In this document: positions 1-6,126 of the stretch, piece after piece | Numbering within the stretch: the stretch's first letter is position 1 | How the letters are laid out: each line of letters opens with the position of its first letter | DNA from: Nocardiopsis xinjiangensis YIM 90004 | GTDB lineage: Bacteria > Actinomycetota > Actinomycetes > Streptosporangiales > Streptosporangiaceae | Length of the DNA: 33,265 bases | NCBI RefSeq assembly: GCF_000341145.1 | Contig: NZ_ANBE01000014.1 | Location: 20,938 to 54,202, forward strand | Reading direction: 5' to 3' | The notes under the pieces: generated by a model | Told to the model about the DNA's origin: nothing | Seen by the model: only the letters and a program-made list of their open reading frames with translations | Databases searched by the model: none | Translations under genes and position numbers: made by a program

Positions 1-451
1 CCGGGGCCTCACTGGTCAGCAACAACGACACGTGCGGGCAGGTGGCCAGCAGTTCCCTGCCGACCTCGTCGACCGCCTCCTCGATGTGGCCGCACCCGTC
101 CAGGACCAACAGCAGGCGGCGGTGGCGCAATGCCTGCGACACCGTCCTCGACAACGGCCTACCGGGCTCTTCGACCACGCCCACGGCGGCCGCGATGCGC
201 GCGAAGACGTCGATGGGTGTGCAGGTGTCACCGAGATCGGCGAACCACACGCCGTCGGGAAAGGACACGGTGGACTGCTCCGCCACACGGAGGGCCAACC
301 GAGTCTTGCCCATACCGTCGGGGCCGCAGAGGGTGACGGAACGGCTGGAGCCGAGGAGGCGGAGCAGATCGCTCAAATCCCGCTCGCGACCGACGAAACC
401 CGTGTTGGGCTTCGGGAGATTGTGTCGCGCCGGGGCGGTCAGAGGTGCCAT
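1..451 (-). CDS. NB-ARC/AAA-type ATPase regulator, LuxR-family-like (partial, C-terminus off the left edge)
   Basis: Only the first 150 codons lie in the window; the gene runs leftward past base 1. The visible part is an N-terminal nucleotide-binding domain: the entry motif FVGRERD at about residues 19-25, a Walker A loop GPDGMGKT at 43-50, and a Walker B-like LLLVLDGCGH near 116-125. It closely parallels the N-terminus of the complete regulator at 604-3063 (shared RHNLP...FVGRERD...GKTRLAL...FPDG), so the two look like tandem paralogs. From that likeness, a TPR-like middle and a C-terminal LuxR DNA-binding domain can be expected but are not visible. The ATG at 451 was chosen; an in-frame GTG at 460 is possible, since the GAAGG before the ATG is only two bases away. 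Function as a pathway-specific or stress regulator is inference. Confidence 0.8.
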   Translation of the reverse strand, partial: MAPLTAPARHNLPKPNTGFVGRERDLSDLLRLLGSSRSVTLCGPDGMGKTRLALRVAEQSTVSFPDGVWFADLGDTCTPIDVFARIAAAVGVVEEPGRPLSRTVSQALRHRRLLLVLDGCGHIEEAVDEVGRELLATCPHVSLLLTSEAP

Positions 452-555
452 GGCCTTCACATGTAGTCAGGGGCAGGGTGGGGGCCTCACCTGCACGGGG
501 CTGGTCGGGCGAGGTCCGATCACGTCGGGGGCGGGCGGAGGTGTGTGGGATTCCT

Positions 556-584
556 GTCTTAGCGGGTGCACGCGCACTGTGCAA
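556..584 (-). promoter_or_regulatory. candidate sigma-70-type promoter for the partial regulator gene
   Basis: Read on the minus strand, TTGCAC (579-584) and TAAGAC (556-561) are separated by exactly 17 bases, about 100 bases upstream of the start at 451. A short inverted repeat TGCAC-N7-GTGCA (567-583) overlaps the -35 and the spacer and could be an operator. Found by eye; not tested. Confidence 0.4.
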
Positions 585-603
585 GTGCTTCAGCGTGTTG
601 CGG

Positions 604-3063
604 TCACGGTGCGTCGGCCTCTCCCCGAGAGGCCCAGCCGGTCAGCTGCCTTCTCGAGGAGATCGAGAGTTTGCGGAAGATGTTGGCGATGTGGCGCGCC
701 GCCGTGGCTTGACTGATGGTCAACCGGGAAGCGATCTCCCGGTTGGACAGGCCCCGCTCCGCCAGCTCGGCGATCTCGCGTTCCCGTCGGGTGAGCTCCT
801 CGGCCGGAGGGGCCGTCTCTTGCCGGCAGGGGAAGGCGAGCGCCCGGTCGCGCACCTGCTCCAGAGGCAGAGCACGCCAGGCCTCCCACGCCTCGGCGGC
901 GCGTGTGTGCCCGACGGCGCGCTCGATCGCCGAGCGCAGGCGTACTGTCTCGGCCGACGGGCGCTGCAGGGATTCGCGCAGGTCGGCGGCGACCCCCACC
1001 AGGGCGGCCGCGCGCTCGGCCTCCTCCTCGGCCAGAGCCAGTTCCGCCAGGGCCTCCAGGGCACGTGCGACGGCGATGCGCTGACCCGAGGCGAAACTCA
1101 CACGCAGCGACGTCGACAAGGGCTCGCGCGCCTCCGCCGGACGGCCCTCCGCGAGGTGGAGGCGGCCCAGGGCACGCGAACACCGGGCCGCCGTCGGATT
1201 GGCCTCCAGGTAGGTGAAGATCTCCAGGGCCTCGTCCATGAGGGCGCGGGCCGACTCGAACTCGTGCCGCTCGGCCGCGAGCACTCCGAGCAGGTGCAGG
1301 CCCCGGGCCCGGCTCCACTGGTCGTCGAGCTCCTCGGCGCGGACGGTGCGGCGCTTGAGGTGGAGCAGGGCCGTGTCACTGTTGCCGCGTCGACGGGCCA
1401 GGAGCGCCGAGACCTCGAGGATGGCCCCCTCCGTGACCGGATCCTGGGCACGTTCGGCCCACGACCAAGCAGCGGAGGCCTGGTGCTCGCTCGCGTCGAG
1501 ATCACCCGTGCGCAGACTCAGCTGCGCCAGGATCGTCAGGGCCGTGGCGGCCGCTTCCGGGGCGCGGCAGGCACGGGCGGCCTCGAGCGCGGTGCGGGCG
1601 CGTGCGGTGACCTCCGGCACCGGGTCGAGGTCCAGACGGAGCTCGGCGTACAGGGCCAGGGCCAGCGCTCGCAGAGGCGGGTCCTGTTCGTCCGGGGCGG
1701 TCTCGAGGGATTGCTCCAGGCGCCAGCTGCCCTCGGCGGCCAGGCCGCGCATGTTCCAGTGGGTGCGCAGGCCCGTGCACAGGAGCAGGGCGTCGTCGGT
1801 GCGGCCGTGCGCGAGAGCCCACATGATCAGTCGGCCGAAGTTGTCGCGGTGGTGGTCGTACAGGCGCAGGTGGCTGACCCGTTCCGACCAGGGCAGGGGA
1901 CCGCGCACACGTGCCAGTATCCGTTCGGCCTGGCCGACACAGAAATCGAGGAAGCGCCCCCAGTAGTGGTCGGCGGTGCCCTCGGCGGCCAGCTGTTCGG
2001 CGGCGTAGGCGCGCACGGTCTCGGGCAGGCGGTAGTGGGTGTACCCGTCCAGTTCCACATCCATGACGATGAGGGACTTGTCCAGGAGGGAGAAGTGCAG
2101 GGAGAGCACGTCGGTGGGGTCGACGCCCTCGTCGGAGCACACCTCCTCGGCCGCCTCCAGGTACCAGGTCGTGAAGACCGACAGCCGGTGCAGGAGCAGG
2201 CGTTCGGGTTCGCTGAGTAGTTCGTGGCTCCAGGACAGGACCGCCCGCAGGGTGCGTTGGCGGGCGGGGAGGGCATCGGAGCCGTCGCTGGTCAGGAGCT
2301 GGAACCGGTCGTCCAGGCGGCGCAGGATCTGCTGCACCGACAGCACGCGCACCCGGGCGGCGGCCAGTTCGATGGCCAGGGGCATGCCGTCGAGCATTCG
2401 GCAGATCTCCGCGACGTAGCCGGAGTTCTCCCGTGTCATCTCGAAGCCCGAACGCGCCGCGTGGGCGCGGGTGACGAACAGGCGCACGGACTCGTAGCGC
2501 TGGATGTCGCGGCGGGGGAGCGGTGCCGGTGAGGACGCGTACGGGTCGGTGGGGGTGGGGCGTGTGGGGAGGGAGAGCGGGGGGACCCGCCAGATGTTCT
2601 CCTCCGGCACGTGCAGGGGTTGGCGGCTGGTGACGAGGATGCGCACGCGCGGACAGTCGCGCAGGACCGCCTGGCACAGCTGCGCCATCGGCCCGACGGC
2701 GTACTCACAGGTGTCGAGCAGCAGGAGCACGTTCTGCGTGCGCAGGGCCGTGATGATCGACTCGGTGGCCGTGCGGGCGTCGTCCTCCACGGCCTGGAGC
2801 CCGTTGGCGACCGTGCGCAGGGCCTGGCCGTGGTGGGTGGACTCGCTGAGATCGATGTAGCGGATGCCGTCGGGGAACCGGCGTAGCAGGCGTTCGGCCA
2901 CGTGCAGGGCCAGGCGGGTCTTGCCGATACCGCCGGTTCCGGTGAGAGTGACCAGCCGTGACGTGCCGAGGAGCCGGCACAGGTCGACGATGTCGCGTTC
3001 ACGTCCGACGAAGCGGAGGAACTCGCCGGTGGAGAGCGGCAGGTTGTGGCGGGGGTGGGACAT
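604..3063 (-). CDS. LuxR-family transcriptional regulator with NB-ARC-type ATPase domain
   Basis: The product is 819 residues, the usual size for this large STAND/LuxR class. Order of parts: FVGRERD at 18-24, Walker A GTGGIGKT at 42-49, Walker B LLLLD at 113-117, a long helical TPR-like middle rich in Ala, Leu and Arg, and a C-terminal LuxR helix-turn-helix at about 757-819 containing LTRREREIAELAERGLSNREIA. Such proteins are thought to bind ATP, oligomerise on a signal and activate transcription; the signal and targets here are unknown. The ATG at 3063 was chosen because homology begins there (MSHPRHNLP); an in-frame GTG a few codons upstream is possible. The same RHNLP start occurs in the neighbouring partial gene, which lies downstream in the same direction after a 152-base gap, so the pair probably arose by duplication. 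Confidence 0.88.
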   Translation of the reverse strand: MSHPRHNLPLSTGEFLRFVGRERDIVDLCRLLGTSRLVTLTGTGGIGKTRLALHVAERLLRRFPDGIRYIDLSESTHHGQALRTVANGLQAVEDDARTATESIITALRTQNVLLLLDTCEYAVGPMAQLCQAVLRDCPRVRILVTSRQPLHVPEENIWRVPPLSLPTRPTPTDPYASSPAPLPRRDIQRYESVRLFVTRAHAARSGFEMTRENSGYVAEICRMLDGMPLAIELAAARVRVLSVQQILRRLDDRFQLLTSDGSDALPARQRTLRAVLSWSHELLSEPERLLLHRLSVFTTWYLEAAEEVCSDEGVDPTDVLSLHFSLLDKSLIVMDVELDGYTHYRLPETVRAYAAEQLAAEGTADHYWGRFLDFCVGQAERILARVRGPLPWSERVSHLRLYDHHRDNFGRLIMWALAHGRTDDALLLCTGLRTHWNMRGLAAEGSWRLEQSLETAPDEQDPPLRALALALYAELRLDLDPVPEVTARARTALEAARACRAPEAAATALTILAQLSLRTGDLDASEHQASAAWSWAERAQDPVTEGAILEVSALLARRRGNSDTALLHLKRRTVRAEELDDQWSRARGLHLLGVLAAERHEFESARALMDEALEIFTYLEANPTAARCSRALGRLHLAEGRPAEAREPLSTSLRVSFASGQRIAVARALEALAELALAEEEAERAAALVGVAADLRESLQRPSAETVRLRSAIERAVGHTRAAEAWEAWRALPLEQVRDRALAFPCRQETAPPAEELTRREREIAELAERGLSNREIASRLTISQATAARHIANIFRKLSISSRRQLTGWASRGEADAP

Positions 3064-3217
3064 GGCCTCGTTCACTTGGACGCCGGTGCGGGCCGCCCCG
3101 TCGTGAGCGTGCGGCGGAGGTGGGACGGGGAGGATCCTGGGGAACAGTGTCCCACCCGAGGAGCGCGTTGTCTCGGGAATGGCCGGTTCCGGCAGTCCGG
3201 TACCCGGTTCCCGTAGA

Positions 3218-3268
3218 CAAGAAAAAGCGTGGTGCCGCCCCGGCCGCAGAACCGGGGCGGCACCACGC
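3218..3268 (-). terminator. rho-independent terminator of hisS
   Basis: A perfect 17-bp stem (3227-3243 with 3252-3268) encloses an 8-base loop. On the minus strand it is followed at once by TTTTTCTTGT. It begins about 30 bases past the hisS stop codon. This is the clearest intrinsic terminator in the window. Confidence 0.93.
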
Positions 3269-3298
3269 GGAAGAGGTGCGGGACGGCGGGCCGGGAAT

Positions 3299-4612
3299 TC
3301 AGGCCTCGGGGGTCCAGGTCTCGGGGTCGGCGGGACCCTGTTCGCCGGCGGCCATGTCCTTGACCTCGTGGGTCCCCTCGTCGTCGAAGGGCGGGAACCA
3401 CACGAACGGGATCCCCTTCTTCGAGGCGTACTGGATCTGCTTGCCCACCTTCGCGGTGGAATGGAAGACCTCGGTGTCGAATCCGCGCGCCCGCAGGGCC
3501 TCACCGGTGCGCAGCGCCTCCGCGCGCCGCTCTGCGCCGGGCACCACGACCATCACGTCGGTGGGGCACTTCGGCCCCTCCTCGATCCTGCCCTCGGCGA
3601 CGAGCTTGGCGAAGATCCGGGTGAGGCCGATGGAGATGCCGACACCGGGGAGCTTGCGGCGGATGAACTGGCCGGCGAGGTCCTCGTACCGGCCGCCCGC
3701 GCAGATACTGCCGTAGTCGGGGTCCTCGTCGAAGGAGGCCTCGTACACGGTGCCGGTGTAGTAGTCCAGACCGCGCGCGATCGACAGGTCCGCGACCACA
3801 TCGGGCACGTCGGCCAGGTCCTCCAGGACGAAGGTCAGCTCCTCGAGCCCCTCCTCCAACAGGTCCGAAGTCACTCCGAGCTCGCGCACCCGGTCGGCCA
3901 CGTCGGCGCCGGTGCTCTTGATGCGGGCCAGACGCAGGCAGGCTTCGGCCTGGTCCCCGCTCAGCCCTTCCGACAGCAGGATCTCGCGCACCCCGTCGTC
4001 GCCGATCTTGTGCAGCTTGTCGACGGCGCGGATGACCGCGATCGGCTCCTTGATGCCCAGGCCTTCGTAGAAGCCTTGCAGCACCTTGCGGTTGTTGAGG
4101 CGGAGAGTCCAGGCCGGGATGTCCAGCGGTGCGAGCACCCGGTGCACGATGCGCGGAAGCTCGGCATCGAAGTGAAGCGGTACCGAGTCGACGTTGATGA
4201 CGTCGATGTCGCACTGTGTGAACTCGCGGAAACGGCCCTCCTGCGGCCGCTCACCCCGCCACACGCGCTGCATCTGGTAACGCTTGAACGGGAACGTGAG
4301 CTCGTTGAAGTGCTGCGCGACGTAGCGCGCGAACGGCACCGTCAGGTCGAAGTGCAGCCCCAGCTTGGCGTCGGAGTCGTCCTCGGTGTCGGCCTGGAGC
4401 CGGTGCAGGGTGTAGACCTCCTGCGAGGTCTCGCCCTTGGCCATGAGCACGTCCAGGTTCTCCACCGAAGGCGTCTCCACCGAGGCGAAACCGAAGGACT
4501 CGAAACCCGCGCGGATATGGTCCAGCCAGCGCTGCTCCACGGCCCGGACCTGAGGGGTCCACTCGGGGAAACCGCTGATCGGAGTGGGGCGGACGACGCG
4601 CTGATCGGACAT
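3299..4612 (-). CDS. hisS: histidyl-tRNA synthetase (eukaryote/archaea-like subfamily)
   Basis: Class II aminoacyl-tRNA synthetase of 437 residues that charges tRNA-His with histidine in the cytoplasm. Visible landmarks: FDLTVPFARY at 88-97, motif 2 from 111 (RYQMQRVWRGERPQEGRFRE, then FTQCDIDVI), the histidine-specific loop ARGLDYYTG at 279-287, GGRYEDL at 306-312, motif 3 GVGISIGLTRIF at 323-334, and a C-terminal anticodon-binding domain from about 350. FDLTVPFARY, QCDID and GLDYYTGTVYE resemble eukaryotic and archaeal HisRS more than the E. coli type (RGLDYYN, QLGCEVFG). The gene stands alone with its own promoter and terminator, away from relA, the usual actinobacterial neighbour of hisS. 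It may be the sole or a second HisRS; the window cannot tell. Confidence 0.95.
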   Translation of the reverse strand: MSDQRVVRPTPISGFPEWTPQVRAVEQRWLDHIRAGFESFGFASVETPSVENLDVLMAKGETSQEVYTLHRLQADTEDDSDAKLGLHFDLTVPFARYVAQHFNELTFPFKRYQMQRVWRGERPQEGRFREFTQCDIDVINVDSVPLHFDAELPRIVHRVLAPLDIPAWTLRLNNRKVLQGFYEGLGIKEPIAVIRAVDKLHKIGDDGVREILLSEGLSGDQAEACLRLARIKSTGADVADRVRELGVTSDLLEEGLEELTFVLEDLADVPDVVADLSIARGLDYYTGTVYEASFDEDPDYGSICAGGRYEDLAGQFIRRKLPGVGISIGLTRIFAKLVAEGRIEEGPKCPTDVMVVVPGAERRAEALRTGEALRARGFDTEVFHSTAKVGKQIQYASKKGIPFVWFPPFDDEGTHEVKDMAAGEQGPADPETWTPEA

Positions 4613-4714
4613 GGGTGGTTCTCGGCTCCCTCGGGCGAGGTACGGCGTTCGGTCCTCCCCGCCCGGGCAGGACCGCGGCAGGGACCGGGGTCGAACAGGT
4701 CGGAGAGGGTCTCC

Positions 4715-4720
4715 ATCCTA
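4715..4720 (-). promoter_or_regulatory. candidate -10 element for hisS
   Basis: The minus strand reads TAGGAT here, matching TANNNT, about 100 bases upstream of the hisS ATG. The -35 is weak (GACT-like, 17-18 bases upstream). Confidence 0.3.
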
Positions 4721-4830
4721 AGGTGCCTGTCCGGTGGAGTCTTCCGCCGCTTCGACCAGTACTGAGCAGTCGAGGGCCGGCGGTTGCCGAACAGGGGCGC
4801 CGGGGCGGGGCCGGGAGTCCGATACGAATT

Positions 4831-4864
4831 CCACCGGCCCACGTGGACGGGAGTGGGCCGGTGG
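4831..4864. repeat. 12-bp perfect inverted repeat (hairpin) flanked by direct repeats
   Basis: CCACCGGCCCAC (4831-4842) pairs perfectly with GTGGGCCGGTGG (4853-4864) around a 10-base loop. Identical copies of GGAGTCCGAT lie at 4814-4823 and 4863-4872. No T-tract follows on either strand. It could be a factor-binding site, a bidirectional terminator or a small mobile remnant; the sequence does not decide. Confidence 0.6.
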
Positions 4865-5414
4865 AGTCCGATCGACGGTCCCTCGCGCCCGGTGCCGACG
4901 CCGAAGAGCGAGACGTCGGGTACCCGGAGCGCGCGAGTGTGCCGTCAGGGCCCCGCGCCGCTCGCGTCCTCGTGCCAGGAGTCCGTACTCGGTCGAAGCG
5001 GGCGCCCTACCTCCACCGTAGACTTCCGTGCCCTCGCCGGACAGGGATTGGCGCGGCCGAAAGCGGCCGAAAACGGTCACTCACAATGTCGTAAAGTCGC
5101 CCTCCGGGGGTAGTGTTCTGTGCTTATCTGGTCACGGTGCGTTCCGGGGTGGGGTAAATCCCACCATTCGGCTTCCCGGGCAACCCCCGTGCCTCCGTGC
5201 CTGGTCGCCGCATCGCACCGATCCGTCCGCGCCCCGCGTCGGTCCCCGGCCCGGGCTTCCGTCTCCGGTAACCGCTCTCCCGCTCCCCCTTCCGGTGTTA
5301 GGTTCCAGAAGCGGCCGCCCCCGGGACGGTTCGGCACCGGGGCCGCCGTGCCCCTCCCGTCCGGGCCGAGTTCGACCACGCCGGCGAGGCCCGGCATTCC
5401 CGCTAGGACTTACT

Positions 5415-6032
5415 GTGATCGATCCAGCCAACAACACGAGCAACACCCAGGCGCCCTCCGAACTGTCCACCAAGATCATCATCGCCGGCGGGTTCGGGGT
5501 CGGGAAGACCACGTTCGTCGGCGCCGTCTCGGAGATCCCCCCGGTCCGTACCGAGGCCGCGGTGACCGCGGCCAGCTCCGGGGTCGACGACCTCAGCCAC
5601 ACGCCGGACAAGACGAGCACCACCGTCGCGATGGACTTCGGGCGCATCTCCCTGGAGACCGACCTCACCCTCTTCCTGTTCGGTACCCCCGGCCAGCAGC
5701 GTTTCTGGTTCATGTGGGACGACCTGGTGCGCGGCGCGCTCGGCGCGGTCGTGCTCGCCGACGTACGCCGCCTGGAGGACACTTTCCAGGCCCTCGACTA
5801 CTTCGAGCGCCAGCAACGGATGCCGTTCGTCGTGGCGGTCAACGAGTTCGACCCCGACCCGCCCTACGGGACCGAGGAACTGCGCGACGCCCTGGACCTG
5901 CCCGGAGAGGTGCCGATCGTGTACTGCGACGCGCGGGACAAGACCTCCGTCGTCCGGGTCCTGGTCACGCTGGTCAAGCACGCCATGGCCATGGAGGCCC
6001 GTCAACGCGGAGGGAGCCGCGTCGCTCAGTGA
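5415..6032 (+). CDS. CvnD-type small GTPase (conservon GTP-binding protein), orphan
   Basis: A 205-residue Ras-like GTPase of the actinobacterial conservon (CvnD) family. Visible motifs: P-loop GGFGVGKT at 25-32, G3-like FGTPGQQRFWFMWDDL from 89, and a G4-like NEFD at 143-146 in place of NKxD, as is common in this family. In conservons CvnD normally sits after a sensor-kinase-like protein (CvnA), a roadblock protein (CvnB) and a DUF742 protein (CvnC); none of these is present here, so this copy is an orphan. The GTG start at 5415 follows an AGGA spaced six bases away and gives the family length; longer upstream frames lack support. It lies 94 bases before secA2 on the same strand. Its partner and process are unknown. 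Confidence 0.9.
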   Translation: MIDPANNTSNTQAPSELSTKIIIAGGFGVGKTTFVGAVSEIPPVRTEAAVTAASSGVDDLSHTPDKTSTTVAMDFGRISLETDLTLFLFGTPGQQRFWFMWDDLVRGALGAVVLADVRRLEDTFQALDYFERQQRMPFVVAVNEFDPDPPYGTEELRDALDLPGEVPIVYCDARDKTSVVRVLVTLVKHAMAMEARQRGGSRVAQ

Positions 6033-6114
6033 CCCGTCCCGCAAGGGTTCGCGGCCGGTGCCCGGGAACCGTGTGTGCGCGGGCGCACAGGAACGAAAGG
6101 GTTGTGTCCGGCGT

Positions 6115-6120
6115 TACTCT
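6115..6120 (+). promoter_or_regulatory. candidate -10 element giving a leaderless secA2 start
   Basis: TACTCT (TANNNT) ends six bases before the GTG at 6127, and no ribosome-binding site is visible. The same geometry occurs before the genes starting at 9516 and 15225. Confidence 0.4.
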
Positions 6121-6126
6121 GGCGTG

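Larger units (their letters stand above)
4613..5414. other. 802-base non-coding region between divergent hisS and the GTPase gene
   Basis: No convincing coding frame was seen. The stretch holds a candidate hisS promoter (4715-4720 on the minus strand), a short imperfect hairpin in the hisS leader (around 4653-4674), a strong 12-bp hairpin flanked by 10-bp direct repeats (4814-4872), and a tandem copy of GCGGCCGAAA (5053-5062 and 5063-5072). No T-box signature was recognised upstream of hisS. The length is unusual for this gene-dense window. Confidence 0.6.

Noticed and set aside
445..2220. Long open plus-strand frame opposite the LuxR-family regulator
   Set aside because: The minus strand encodes a complete ATPase/HTH protein; the plus frame is Gly/Arg/Gln-rich noise.
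4613..4740. T-box riboswitch upstream of hisS
   Set aside because: No specifier loop or antiterminator T-box sequence was recognised; only a short imperfect hairpin is present.
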